From contig NZ_BMNW01000001.1 in NCBI RefSeq assembly GCF_014646755.1, positions 514,039-578,038 on the forward strand: a stretch of DNA of 64,000 bases, written 5' to 3'. The translations under genes were made by a program, and so were the position numbers. Shown here one piece after another: positions 35,026 through 44,371 of the stretch. This DNA is from Pseudomonas asuensis (GTDB taxonomy: Bacteria > Pseudomonadota > Gammaproteobacteria > Pseudomonadales > Pseudomonadaceae). Numbering within the stretch: position 1 is the stretch's first letter; every line of letters begins with the position of its first letter. The notes below the pieces were generated by a model, which saw only the letters and a program-made list of their open reading frames with translations, was not told the DNA's origin and did not search any database.

Positions 35026-37227
35026 ATGACCAAGAACGTATCGGCGCATGCGGTGAGCCTGTCACGCCGCAAGCTGCTTCAGGCCAGTGGTATCGCCGCG
35101 GGAGGCCTACTGCTGGCAACGGCACTGCCTTTTTCCCGGCGCAGCTATGCCGAGCAGTATGTCAATAAAGGTCCGGAAGACGCACCACTGGATACTCCCA
35201 CGGCCTTAGGCGCTTTTTTGCGTATAGGCCACGATGGGCAAGTCACGCTTATTTCGCCCAAGATCGAAATGGGCCAGGGTGTACAGACCGGTTTTGCCAT
35301 GATGGTGGCCGAAGAGCTGAACGTTACTCTGGATCAGGTCAGGGTGCAGGAAGCCCCGCCGGATGAAAAGTTGTACGGTGACAAGCTCCTGGGCTTCCAG
35401 GCCACCGGCGGCTCCTCTTCGACCCGTAGTAACTGGCAACCCCTGCGAGAAGCGGCAGCCGCTGCACGTCTCATGCTGATTCAGGCCGCAGCCAACCAGT
35501 GGGGTGTATCACCTGAGGAATGCCGGGCCGAAAACGGCAAGGTCATCGGCCCTGGCAACCGTGAACTGGTATACGGCGCGCTGGTAGACGCTGCGGCCAA
35601 GCTGCCGGTCCCCGAAAATGTCCCGCTTAAAAAGCCAGAAGACTACAAAGTCATCGGCCAACCGCTTCGCCGTCTTGATACTCCCGGCAAGGTAAACGGC
35701 TCAGCCAAGTTCACTATTGATCTGCAACTGCCGGGTATGAAGATTGCTACTGTCAACGCCTGCCCGGTCGTAGGTGGCACGCTCGTCTCAGTGGATGATA
35801 GCCGCGCCCGTGCCGTACCGGGTGTCAGGGACGTAGTAAAGCTGGATAACGCCGTCGCTGTGATCGGCGATCACATGTGGGCAGCCCTCAAAGGGTTGAA
35901 AGCACTGGAAATCCAGTGGGATATGGGCCCGAACGCCGGTATCGACTCCGCCCAGATCGAGCGTGCCCTGCATGCAGCCTTTGATCGTGAAGGCGCTATT
36001 GCCGCGGAGGCTGGCGACATTAACAAGGCCATTGCCGGTGCCTCCAGCAAGATCGAAGCGGAATACGAAATGCCTTTCCTTGCCCATGCCACCTTGGAGC
36101 CCATGACGTGCGTGGCCCAAGTCCGCGAGGATGCCTGTGAACTATGGGTGGGCACCCAGGTGCCGGTCATGGCACAGCAGGCAGCAGCGAAGGCTGCTGG
36201 CCTGCCGCCCGAAAAAGTCATCGTAAACAACCAGCTTATCGGCGGCGGCTTTGGTCGCCGTCTTGAGGCAGACTTCATTGCTCAGGCCGCAGCCATTGCC
36301 AAACACGTCGACTATCCGATCAAGCTGGTCTGGACGCGTGAAGAAGACACTGCCCACGATTTGTATCGCCCCCACTATATCGACCGTTTCAGCGCAGGCC
36401 TGGATGCCAACGGCATGCCGGTGGGCTGGTCGCATACCATTGTGGGCGCCTCGGTCATGGCGCGGTTTGCGCCAGCTGCCGTTCCGCCCAATGGTTTGGA
36501 TGCCGATGCGGTAGAAGTTTCCAACAAGCCTATCTATAAGCTTCCAAACCTCAAGGTCCGTTATGTGCCTGAAGCACCCAAGGCCATCCTCAACTCCTGG
36601 TGGCGTGGTGTAGGCCCGTTGCATGGCGCCTATGTGATGGAAAGCTTTATCGATGAACTGGCCTACGCGGCCAAGCAGGACCCGGTCGATTACCGGATGA
36701 AGCTGCTCGGCGATCACCCGCGCGCGCAGGCGGTTCTCAAGCTTGCTGCTGAAAAGGCCAATTGGAGCCAGAAACTGCCAACGGGTCATGGTCGCGGAGT
36801 CGCTGTACAGGAGGTCTTTGGCAGCTACCTCGCTACCGTAGTGGAAATGCAGGTTGATGCGCAGAACGGCATTCACATCACCCGACTGATCTGTGTTGCA
36901 GATTGCGGCGAAGTGACCAACCCGACCTCTGTTCACTCTCAGCTGGAGGGCGGCACAATGTTTGGCCTGTCTGCCGCGCTCTACAACGAGATCACCATCA
37001 AAGATGGGCATGTAGAGCAAAGCAATTTCCACGACTACCGCCAGCTGCGCATGAGCGATGCTCCTCCGGTCGAGACCCACATCATTCCAAGCCACGAAGT
37101 ACCTGGCGGAATCGGCGAGGCCGGTACGGCCATGATCGCACCGGCCTTGGTCAACGCCTTGTATGCAGCCACCGGCAAACGCATTCGTCGTCTGCCGGTG
37201 GCTCGCGCCGGTTATCACGTGGCTTAA
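35026..37227 (+). CDS. Molybdopterin-binding large subunit (IorB-like, Tat-exported)
   Basis: A 733-aa xanthine-dehydrogenase-family catalytic subunit. A Tat signal with twin arginine (SLSRRKLLQASG) at residues 10-21 marks export of the folded cofactor-loaded enzyme. Cofactor-binding stretches are seen: EMGQGVQTGF near residue 83, GGGFGRRLEADF near residue 407, and a C-terminal GGIGEAGTAMIAPALVNAL with the glutamate that activates the Mo site. IorB-type subunits carry molybdopterin cytosine dinucleotide. No FAD subunit is encoded, so electrons must leave through the cytochrome gene nine bases downstream. Confidence 0.94.
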   Translation: MTKNVSAHAVSLSRRKLLQASGIAAGGLLLATALPFSRRSYAEQYVNKGPEDAPLDTPTALGAFLRIGHDGQVTLISPKIEMGQGVQTGFAMMVAEELNVTLDQVRVQEAPPDEKLYGDKLLGFQATGGSSSTRSNWQPLREAAAAARLMLIQAAANQWGVSPEECRAENGKVIGPGNRELVYGALVDAAAKLPVPENVPLKKPEDYKVIGQPLRRLDTPGKVNGSAKFTIDLQLPGMKIATVNACPVVGGTLVSVDDSRARAVPGVRDVVKLDNAVAVIGDHMWAALKGLKALEIQWDMGPNAGIDSAQIERALHAAFDREGAIAAEAGDINKAIAGASSKIEAEYEMPFLAHATLEPMTCVAQVREDACELWVGTQVPVMAQQAAAKAAGLPPEKVIVNNQLIGGGFGRRLEADFIAQAAAIAKHVDYPIKLVWTREEDTAHDLYRPHYIDRFSAGLDANGMPVGWSHTIVGASVMARFAPAAVPPNGLDADAVEVSNKPIYKLPNLKVRYVPEAPKAILNSWWRGVGPLHGAYVMESFIDELAYAAKQDPVDYRMKLLGDHPRAQAVLKLAAEKANWSQKLPTGHGRGVAVQEVFGSYLATVVEMQVDAQNGIHITRLICVADCGEVTNPTSVHSQLEGGTMFGLSAALYNEITIKDGHVEQSNFHDYRQLRMSDAPPVETHIIPSHEVPGGIGEAGTAMIAPALVNALYAATGKRIRRLPVARAGYHVA

Positions 37228-37236
37228 GGAGCTCCT

Positions 37237-38499
37237 ATGACTCGTTTTACTTCCATCTGGGGCATCGTGGCGCGTACGGTGTTAAGCAGCATGGCCCCTA
37301 TAGCGTTAGCCCTGGTGGCATCATCCGCTCAGGCAGCAGACCAGGCTACTATTCAGCGCGGCGAATACCTTGCCCGCGCGGCTGACTGTGTGGCCTGCCA
37401 CCTTGATGAAAACGGTGGCAGGCCGTTCGCCGGCGGCCGTGGCTTCAAGTTGCCCTTTGGCATGCTGTATTCCCCCAACATCACACCGGACAAGGAAACC
37501 GGGATCGGCACCTGGAGCGATGACGACTTTGTCAGCGCCATGCAGGAAGGTGTCGGCAAGGATGGCAAGCACTACTACCCGGCTTTCCCCTATACCTCCT
37601 ATACGTTGATGTCGCGGGACGACATTCTGGCAATCAAGGCCTACCTATTCAGCCTGGAGCCCATCAAGCAGCCAAACAAGGAAAACGACATCGGCTTCCC
37701 CTTCAACCAACGCTGGGGGATGATGTTCTGGAACATGATGTTCAATCCGAACGAGCGGTTTGAACCGGACCCCAGCAAATCAGCTGAGTGGAACCGCGGC
37801 GCGTATCTGGTGGAAGGTGCAGGACACTGTGGCGAATGCCATACCCCCCGTAACATCTTCCAGGCGCGTGATAGCTCGCGAAACCTGGGCGGCGCGGTGA
37901 TTCAGGGATGGAAGGCGTATAACATCAGCGGTGATCAAAAGACTGGCATTGGCGCCTGGCCGGACGAGGCCTTGGCCTCGTACCTGTCGACCGGTCATGC
38001 TGAAGGGTATGGCGTTGCGGCGGGTCCGATGGCTGAAGCCGTCAATCACAGCCTGCGCTTCCTGACGCCGGAAGATATCCGGGCCATGGTGGTTTACCTG
38101 AAGTCAGTCCCCAGCCAGCCCTATGGGCTGATGCGACCAGAGCCCAAGGAGCTGTCAGCCGACGCGCCTGCCAAAGGGAATAACCCGTTGGGGCAGAAAG
38201 TGTTTGCCGATGCCTGTGTCAGCTGTCACCTGTGGGATGGCTCAGGCCGCCAGAGCACCTTTGCTGCGCTTCGCGGCCTGCGTACAGTAAACGATCCAGA
38301 GGCTACCAACCTGGTGCAGGTACTGTTGGGTGGAGACAAGCTGGAAAATCCCCACGGCGATCACTTCATGCCTGGCTTTGCCCGCGGTTACTCCAATCAG
38401 GAGTTGGCGGCCGTTACCAATTTCGTACTGGAGCATTTCGGACACGCCCGGGGCGAAATGACCCCCGAAGAGATCGAGACACGCCGTCATCCCGAGTAA
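37237..38499 (+). CDS. Triheme cytochrome c electron acceptor of the hydroxylase
   Basis: A 420-aa periplasmic protein: Sec signal peptide (ALVASSAQA), then three c-type haem sites CVACH near residue 50, CGECH near residue 198 and CVSCH near residue 328. The layout resembles the cytochrome subunit of membrane-bound alcohol and aldehyde dehydrogenases of acetic acid bacteria and pseudomonads. It would pass electrons from the Mo/FeS subunits to quinone or to an oxidase. AAGGAG lies five bases before the ATG, and it is the last gene of the operon. Confidence 0.94.
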   Translation: MTRFTSIWGIVARTVLSSMAPIALALVASSAQAADQATIQRGEYLARAADCVACHLDENGGRPFAGGRGFKLPFGMLYSPNITPDKETGIGTWSDDDFVSAMQEGVGKDGKHYYPAFPYTSYTLMSRDDILAIKAYLFSLEPIKQPNKENDIGFPFNQRWGMMFWNMMFNPNERFEPDPSKSAEWNRGAYLVEGAGHCGECHTPRNIFQARDSSRNLGGAVIQGWKAYNISGDQKTGIGAWPDEALASYLSTGHAEGYGVAAGPMAEAVNHSLRFLTPEDIRAMVVYLKSVPSQPYGLMRPEPKELSADAPAKGNNPLGQKVFADACVSCHLWDGSGRQSTFAALRGLRTVNDPEATNLVQVLLGGDKLENPHGDHFMPGFARGYSNQELAAVTNFVLEHFGHARGEMTPEEIETRRHPE

Positions 38500-38507
38500 A
38501 CATGCAT

Positions 38508-38582
38508 TTATTAGCCGTGTCTTTTGATAGGGCACGGCTAATAACCCTCCATATCAAAAGGCCTTTAAGACTATTGTCTTAA
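38508..38582. other. Interleaved inverted repeats before the globin gene
   Basis: TTATTAGCCGTG (38508-38519) pairs perfectly with CACGGCTAATAA (38533-38544). Inside its loop, CTTTTGATA (38521-38529) pairs perfectly with TATCAAAAG (38552-38560) beyond the first stem, so a pseudoknot or two alternative hairpins can form. A further hairpin TTAAGAC-TATT-GTCTTAA follows (38565-38582). No T-run. It may end the cytochrome operon, control the globin gene, or both. Confidence 0.6.
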
Positions 38583-38665
38583 CCTGATAGGCTTATCGCC
38601 CGTTTACACTTCTTCCCCCATCCGCTGTACCCACCACGTGGACGAAAGACTTGCAAGGACTTGCT

Positions 38666-39058
38666 ATGAAACCCACCGATCAGGTGATGCAGAGCTACGG
38701 CCGCTGCTGCGCCAGTGCTGATTTTTTCGATGACTTTTATAACCGCTTTCTTGCCAGCTCTCCGCTAATTCGCGAGAAGTTCGTCAACACCAACATGCAA
38801 GCTCAAAAGCAGCTCCTGCGACAGGGCATCATGAACCTGGTCATGGTGGCGCGGGGAATGCCAGACACCAAACTGCGCGCCTTGGGCGAAACCCACTGCC
38901 GCCATCAGATGGACATTCGTCCTGAGCTCTACGGGATCTGGGTCGATACTCTGCTTGCGACTATCTCAAGTCATGATCCGCAGTGCACGGACGATACGCT
39001 TAAAGCCTGGCGGGAAGTGCTGAACGAAGGCATTGCCGTCATTACATCGCATTACTGA
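38666..39058 (+). CDS. Single-domain globin
   Basis: A 130-aa haem-binding globin: an A-helix region QVMQSYGRCCASADFFDDFY, a helix-E region, and the proximal-histidine region LGETHCRHQMDIRPELYG near residue 75-90. It is cytoplasmic, with no reductase domain. Related bacterial globins bind oxygen or nitric oxide; the role here is unknown. AAGGA lies six bases before this ATG. The frame is open five codons earlier. The leader carries several hairpins. Confidence 0.82.
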   Translation: MKPTDQVMQSYGRCCASADFFDDFYNRFLASSPLIREKFVNTNMQAQKQLLRQGIMNLVMVARGMPDTKLRALGETHCRHQMDIRPELYGIWVDTLLATISSHDPQCTDDTLKAWREVLNEGIAVITSHY

Positions 39059-39079
39059 TATAGATGATCCCTAGCGCGG

Positions 39080-39691
39080 CTATAACCGCGCCGGCACCTC
39101 TCGCCATTCGCCCGGTGCCATCCCCTCTAGCGTCCAGGAGCCGATCCGTACACGAACCAGGCGCAGGGTAGGTAAGCCGACGGCTGCCGTCATGCGGCGC
39201 ACCTGCCGGTTACGGCCCTCACGAATCACCAATTCCAGCCAGGCCGTTGGAACACTCTTGCGAAAGCGCACGGGAGGGTTTCTCTCCCATAGTTCCGGCT
39301 CCTCCAACAGGCGCACCTCTGCGGGAAGTGTCGGTCCGTCATTCAGCTCGACGCCTGTTCGCAGCCTTTGTATCTGTTCTTCTGTAGGGGTGCCTTCCAC
39401 TTGAACCCAATAGGTCTTGGGCAGTTTGTGCTTGGGGTCGGCAATGCGCGACTGCAAGCGCCCGTCATTAGTCAGCAGGAGTAGCCCTTCGCTGTCGCGG
39501 TCCAGCCGTCCTGCCGGATAGATGCCAGGGATGGGGACAAAGTCCTTGAGTGTCGCGCGCCCTTCCCCACCAGAAAACTGGGTCAGGACATCAAAAGGCT
39601 TGTTCAAGAGGATCAGCCGTGGTTCGGCTGGCGGGGCCTTGGCAACACGACGAGGACGTTGCGCTTGGGAAGGACGGTAGGAACGAGGCAT
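39080..39691 (-). CDS. rluE: 23S rRNA pseudouridine(2457) synthase RluE
   Basis: A 203-aa RsuA-family synthase without an S4 domain. The catalytic aspartate is in [18 protein letters not shown] near residue 65, the substrate motif [14 protein letters not shown] near residue 27, and the C-terminal [15 protein letters not shown] block near residue 160. Wording and length fit RluE. The N-terminus is basic ([16 protein letters not shown]); no clear Shine-Dalgarno is seen, and the frame stays open 33 more codons. It lies opposite the globin gene, tail to tail. Confidence 0.92.
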   Translation of the reverse strand: MPRSYRPSQAQRPRRVAKAPPAEPRLILLNKPFDVLTQFSGGEGRATLKDFVPIPGIYPAGRLDRDSEGLLLLTNDGRLQSRIADPKHKLPKTYWVQVEGTPTEEQIQRLRTGVELNDGPTLPAEVRLLEEPELWERNPPVRFRKSVPTAWLELVIREGRNRQVRRMTAAVGLPTLRLVRVRIGSWTLEGMAPGEWREVPARL

Positions 39692-39812
39692 GATGAACAA
39701 CTGGCACTTAAGGCACGGGCACGTTAAAAACGTTGTGCGACGATAAATAATACCTGCGAGTGTACCGAAAAATAGACACTCGATTTCCACTTACCGGCAA
39801 CGTGAGTCATTC

Positions 39813-40862
39813 ATGAGAATTTTTCGCTCCCTCTGGCTGGTCAACCTTCTCGCCCTTGCAGGCTGTGGCGGCGCTGAATACAAAGGTCCCCCGTCTGATC
39901 ACTTCGACGGGCAGCAGTTTTACAACCAGGAGCCCTTTACCAAAAAGAGCTTGTGGACCGTAATCAAATGGCAGCTGACCCGCGAGCGCCCTGAGTGGGT
40001 CTGGCAGGCGCTTCCGCCGCGTCAGGAGGAACTGCCCGAACGCGTGACAGGCGATGACCTGCGAGTTACCTACATCAACCATGCGACCCTGCTCATTCAA
40101 TACCATGGGTTGAATATACTGACCGATCCGGTCTGGTCCGAGCGGGTCAGCCCGTTCAGCTTTATAGGTCCCAAGCGCTACCATGACCCAGGCGTAGCAT
40201 TGGAAAAGCTTCCACCTCTTGACCTGATCTTTGTCAGCCATAGCCACTACGATCATATGGACCTGGCGACGCTTCGCCGTCTCGCCGAGATTAATCCGCT
40301 TACGCCAGTCGTCACGCTGCTGGGTAACGCCGAGTTGATCCGCAAGGAAGCCGGTTTTGGCAATGTCACCGAAATGGACTGGTGGCAGAGCCGACCGCTC
40401 AACCAAGAGGTAACGCTGCATATAGTGCCTTCACAGCACTGGTCAGCCCGCACCCGCTTCGATACCAACCGTACGTTATGGGGCGGTTTTGTACTTGAAT
40501 CCGCCAGCGGCCCTGTCTACTTTCCGGGCGACACGGCGTGGGGCGGGCATTTCCAACGTATTCACGACCGCTTTGGCTCCATGCGTTTCTCGGCTCTTTC
40601 CATCGGTGCCTACGAGCCGCGCTGGTTCATGATGTCGAGCCATATGAACCCCCAGGAGGCGGTGGCCGCGCATAAGATCCTGCATTCCCAGACCAGCATG
40701 GGCATCCACTTCGGCACCTTTCCCCTGAGTGACGAAGCACAGTTTGCGCCTCCTCAGGACCTTGCTAAGGAACGCGAGGCGCAAGGCCTGCCGGAAGAGG
40801 CCTTTCGAGCACCGCTGCCTGGCGAGAGTTGGATAGTACCTGCCATCAGGACAGACAGCTAA
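39813..40862 (+). CDS. MBL-fold hydrolase lipoprotein (NAPE-PLD/UlaG-like)
   Basis: A 349-aa metallo-beta-lactamase-fold protein with a lipobox LAGC at residues 15-18, so it is membrane-anchored in the envelope. The metal motif SHSHYDHMD is near residue 142, further ligands lie in PSQHWSARTRFD, FPGDTAWG and HFGTFPLSDE. The domain is that of N-acyl-phosphatidylethanolamine phospholipase D relatives. Substrate unknown; phospholipid turnover is a possibility. It has a weak ribosome site. It lies head to head with rluE. Confidence 0.88.
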   Translation: MRIFRSLWLVNLLALAGCGGAEYKGPPSDHFDGQQFYNQEPFTKKSLWTVIKWQLTRERPEWVWQALPPRQEELPERVTGDDLRVTYINHATLLIQYHGLNILTDPVWSERVSPFSFIGPKRYHDPGVALEKLPPLDLIFVSHSHYDHMDLATLRRLAEINPLTPVVTLLGNAELIRKEAGFGNVTEMDWWQSRPLNQEVTLHIVPSQHWSARTRFDTNRTLWGGFVLESASGPVYFPGDTAWGGHFQRIHDRFGSMRFSALSIGAYEPRWFMMSSHMNPQEAVAAHKILHSQTSMGIHFGTFPLSDEAQFAPPQDLAKEREAQGLPEEAFRAPLPGESWIVPAIRTDS

Positions 40863-40943
40863 TTGGTTGCAAAGAGTATTTTCGTAAGCAGGGCTAAATG
40901 AGCTTCTTACGATTGGCTGGCAGATCCAAGCATAATCATGGCA

Positions 40944-40976
40944 GCATTCCTGACGGGATTTCCCCGTCAGGAATGC
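40944..40976. other. Perfect 14-bp hairpin just before an ABC exporter start
   Basis: GCATTCCTGACGGG (40944-40957) and CCCGTCAGGAATGC (40963-40976) flank an ATTTC loop. There is no T-run. The next gene starts 13 bases later without a Shine-Dalgarno, so the hairpin may be a terminator remnant, an RNA-end stabiliser or a translational control element. Confidence 0.6.
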
Positions 40977-40989
40977 ACTCCAACACCCC

Positions 40990-42828
40990 ATGACATCCGT
41001 AGCCCCTGCGCCCCATCAGCCCTGGCGACACCGAGCGCTCAGCCCTTTCCAATATAGTGCGCGGGCACTGGGCCTTGTGTGGTCGACATCCCCTGCCCTG
41101 ACTCTGGGACTTGCCCTGGCTACAGTCATTGCCGGTGTGCTGCCAGCGTTAGCCGCCTGGATTGGCAAGCAGATCGTAGATTCAGTCGTCGCCTCCATGC
41201 AGCTCTATCAGGCACAGGGCGACGCACCGCTGGCAGCATTGCTCTGGCTACTGGCTACGGAAGCAGGCGTGGTGGCCCTGATTGCAGCCGCTCAGCGGGG
41301 CCTGTCCGTCCAACAGTCACTCTTGCGCGTTCTGCTGGGGCAAAAGGTCAATGTGATGATCTTGGAAAAGGCCCAGCAATTATCACTGGTCCAGTTCGAG
41401 GACTCGGAGTTCTACGACAAGCTCACCCGCGCTCGTCGTGAGGCCTCTATTCGTCCGCTGTCACTGGTCACCAAGCTGTTCAGCCTGATGCAGAATGGCC
41501 TTTCGCTGATCAGCTTTGCCATTCTGCTGATTCATTTTTCACCCTGGGCACTGCTTATCCTTGTAGTAGGCGCCCTGCCCGTCTTTTTTGCCGAAGCCAA
41601 ATTTTCCGGTGATGCCTTTCGCTTGTTTCGCCGCCGCTCCCCAGAAGCCCGCATGCAGGGATATCTTGAGGCAGTCCTGGCGCGGGAAGACCACATCAAG
41701 GAGGTCAAGCTTTTTGACCTTGCACCACGCCTGCTCCAACGTTACCGCGATATCTTCACCCAGCTTTATGCAGAAGATCGCGCCCTGACGATTCGGCGCG
41801 ATACTTGGGGCTTTCTGCTTGGCCTGCTCGGAACCCTGGCCTTCTATGCCGCCTATGTCTGGATCGTGGTAGATACCGTACACGGGCGTATCAGCCTGGG
41901 TGAAATGACCATGTATCTGCTGCTTTTCAGGCAAGGCCAGACGGCAGTCAGTAGCAGCCTTACCGCCATTAGCGGCATGTATGAAGATAACCTCTATCTT
42001 TCCAATCTCTATGAGTACCTTGAACAGCCTGTCGCCGCTGAACAAGGCGACTTGAGGCAAGGTAAAACACCTGGAGACGGCATCCGCTTCGAACAGGTCG
42101 GCTTTCATTACCCCGGTGCCTCGCGCGCAGCGTTGGAGGGCATCAATCTACATTTGCAACCCAGTGAAAGCCTGGCCCTGGTGGGCGAGAACGGCTCAGG
42201 CAAGACCACATTGATCAAGCTGCTTACCCGACTCTATACGCCCAGCGAGGGCCGCATTCTGCTCGATGGCAGCGATCTTCAAGAGTGGAATACCGATGCC
42301 CTAAGGCAACGCATTGGCGTGATTTTTCAGGATTTCATCCGCTACCAGTTCAGCGCAGGTGAAAACCTGGGCGTGGGTGATGTCGAGGCCTTTGATGACC
42401 CACAGCGTTGGCAGGAGGCAGCCGAACGGGGGCGCGCCAGTGATTTCATCGAACGACTCGATCAAGGTTACCAGACCCAACTGGGCCGGTGGTTCAAAGG
42501 TGGACAGGAGCTATCGGGCGGCCAGTGGCAAAAGGTTGCGCTCTCGCGTTCCTATATGCGTACCCAAGCCGACATCCTCGTACTCGACGAGCCGACTGCG
42601 GCCATGGATGCAGGTGCTGAGGCTGAAGTATTCGAGCAGTTTCGCCAGCATGCCAAGGGCAAGATGACGATTCTAATCTCTCATCGCTTTTCCACCGTTC
42701 GCTCCGCTGAGCAGATTGTTGTGTTGGAGCACGGCCGCATCATTGAGCAAGGCCGCCATGAAACGCTGGTCGCACAAGGTGGCCGGTACGCTCACCTGTT
42801 TCAGTTGCAGGCCCAGGGGTATCGATAG
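40990..42828 (+). CDS. ABC exporter, fused permease and ATPase
   Basis: A 612-aa type-IV half-transporter: six membrane helices (residues 30-330) and an ATPase with Walker A GENGSGKTT near residue 400, signature ELSGGQWQK near residue 510 and Walker B LVLDEPTAAMD with the catalytic glutamate, then the H-loop ISHRFS. All sites are intact, so it can work as a homodimer. The FEDSEFYDKLTRARRE intracellular loop is typical of the broad peptide/lipid exporter group. Substrate unknown. No Shine-Dalgarno precedes the ATG, and no alternative start lies nearby. Confidence 0.9.
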   Translation: MTSVAPAPHQPWRHRALSPFQYSARALGLVWSTSPALTLGLALATVIAGVLPALAAWIGKQIVDSVVASMQLYQAQGDAPLAALLWLLATEAGVVALIAAAQRGLSVQQSLLRVLLGQKVNVMILEKAQQLSLVQFEDSEFYDKLTRARREASIRPLSLVTKLFSLMQNGLSLISFAILLIHFSPWALLILVVGALPVFFAEAKFSGDAFRLFRRRSPEARMQGYLEAVLAREDHIKEVKLFDLAPRLLQRYRDIFTQLYAEDRALTIRRDTWGFLLGLLGTLAFYAAYVWIVVDTVHGRISLGEMTMYLLLFRQGQTAVSSSLTAISGMYEDNLYLSNLYEYLEQPVAAEQGDLRQGKTPGDGIRFEQVGFHYPGASRAALEGINLHLQPSESLALVGENGSGKTTLIKLLTRLYTPSEGRILLDGSDLQEWNTDALRQRIGVIFQDFIRYQFSAGENLGVGDVEAFDDPQRWQEAAERGRASDFIERLDQGYQTQLGRWFKGGQELSGGQWQKVALSRSYMRTQADILVLDEPTAAMDAGAEAEVFEQFRQHAKGKMTILISHRFSTVRSAEQIVVLEHGRIIEQGRHETLVAQGGRYAHLFQLQAQGYR

Positions 42829-42961
42829 GTTTTCTTATAGGGGAAATTTGCTTTTTACGGCTTTATCTTCATTTTTTGAAACATATAAGGCATTCTCGGC
42901 GCCCTCTTTGTAACGTTTGGAAAAGGTTTCGACCTGATCTCCCTGCCCTGGAAAGCCGCTC

Positions 42962-44326
42962 ATGTATGTCTTCATGGCCTTAACCTTTGTGCTCGGATAC
43001 CTCTGTATCGCCTGTGAGCACACTCTCAAAATCGATAAAGCCGCTTCGGCGCTGTTAACGGCAGTCATCTGCTGGACATTGCTTGTGCTGGGCGCGGATC
43101 AAATCCTGCCGCACCTGCAACCGGGTAGTGACAATACTCATATCGTGGTGGAAGAACTGCGCCATCACTTGGGCGAAGTATCCGAAATCCTGTTCTTCCT
43201 GATGGGTGCGATGACCATCGTCGAGCTGATCGATGCCCATGAAGGCTTCACGGTCATCACCGATCGGATTCGCACCAACAAGCGCGTCAGCCTGCTATGG
43301 CTGGTCGGCCTGATTACCTTCTTCTTGTCGGCCGCGCTGGATAACCTGACGACCACCATCGTCATGGTTTCCCTACTTCGTAAACTCATTGCCGATGTTA
43401 AGGAGCGTTGGTTCTACGCCGGGATTGTAGTGATTGCCGCTAATGCAGGTGGCGCCTGGTCCCCTATTGGTGATGTAACAACCACCATGTTGTGGATCGG
43501 GAACCAGATTTCCGCCAGCGGTATTGTCATGAGTCTGTTCCTGCCCAGTCTGGTTTGCCTGCTTGTACCATTGGTCCTGCTCAGCTTCAGGCTTAAGGGC
43601 GAAACCGAGCGGCCGGCTGTGGATGAGCATGAAGTCAATGCAAACCCAACAACGCCTTTCGAGCGCAACCTTGTTTTTGCACTGGGAATTGGCGCCCTGC
43701 TCTTCGTACCCATCTTCAAGACCGTCACGCATATGCCTCCCTACATGGGCGTGCTACTGGGCCTTGGCGTCTTGTGGGTCGTGACCGAGATTATCCACCG
43801 TGGCAAGAACGATGAAGACAAGCACCCGCTGTCGGTCATTGGCGTGCTGCGCCGGATCGATATGCCAAGTGTGTTGTTCTTCCTGGGCATTCTGCTGGCG
43901 GTTTCCAGCCTGGCTACAGCAGGCCACCTGGTACAAGTTGCTACCTGGCTCAAAGAGGGGCTGGGCGACGTCTACGCCATCAATATCGCTATCGGCCTCC
44001 TGTCGTCGGTTGTTGATAATGTACCGCTCGTGGCAGGCGCCATGAAAATGTACCCGTTGGTATCCCCTGAAGCACTGACGGCTGCAAGCTCAGCTGATGC
44101 CGGATGGCTGGCTCAGTTTCTGGTCGATGGACGGTTCTGGGAAATGCTAGCGTATTGCGCCGGTACAGGCGGTAGTTGCCTGATCATTGGCTCGGCAGCT
44201 GGCGTAGCCGCGATGGGCATGGAGAAGATCAACTTCATATGGTATCTGAAGCGTATCAGCCTGCTGGCGCTTCTGGGTTATCTGGGGGGCGCTGCCACCT
44301 ACGTCGGTCTGGCCAGTCTGGGCTGA
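42962..44326 (+). CDS. nhaD: Na+/H+ antiporter, NhaD type
   Basis: A 454-aa membrane protein of the ion-transporter superfamily with about a dozen helices. Two inverted discontinuous-helix motifs are visible: AALDNLTTTIVMVSLLRKL near residue 120 and SSVVDNVPLVAGAMKMYP near residue 345, each with the D-N pair typical of NhaD. AGTGGSCLIIGSAAGVAAMG lies near residue 400. It exchanges sodium or lithium for protons at alkaline pH. GGAAAG lies six bases before the ATG. It ends in a strong bidirectional terminator. Confidence 0.93.
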   Translation: MYVFMALTFVLGYLCIACEHTLKIDKAASALLTAVICWTLLVLGADQILPHLQPGSDNTHIVVEELRHHLGEVSEILFFLMGAMTIVELIDAHEGFTVITDRIRTNKRVSLLWLVGLITFFLSAALDNLTTTIVMVSLLRKLIADVKERWFYAGIVVIAANAGGAWSPIGDVTTTMLWIGNQISASGIVMSLFLPSLVCLLVPLVLLSFRLKGETERPAVDEHEVNANPTTPFERNLVFALGIGALLFVPIFKTVTHMPPYMGVLLGLGVLWVVTEIIHRGKNDEDKHPLSVIGVLRRIDMPSVLFFLGILLAVSSLATAGHLVQVATWLKEGLGDVYAINIAIGLLSSVVDNVPLVAGAMKMYPLVSPEALTAASSADAGWLAQFLVDGRFWEMLAYCAGTGGSCLIIGSAAGVAAMGMEKINFIWYLKRISLLALLGYLGGAATYVGLASLG

Positions 44327-44327
44327 T

Positions 44328-44363
44328 AACAAAAAGGCCAGCGTGATGCTGGCCTTTTTGTTT
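44328..44363. terminator. Bidirectional terminator between nhaD and amn
   Basis: A 15-bp stem AACAAAAAGGCCAGC/GCTGGCCTTTTTGTT with a GTGAT loop. T-rich on the plus strand and, through the complementary A-run, on the minus strand. Confidence 0.93.
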
Positions 44364-44371
44364 CTGAGGGA

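Noticed and set aside
36142-37218. A 358-codon minus-strand frame opposite the molybdenum hydroxylase large subunit
   Set aside because: It is antisense to an intact, motif-rich gene, and the composition is that of a reversed coding strand.
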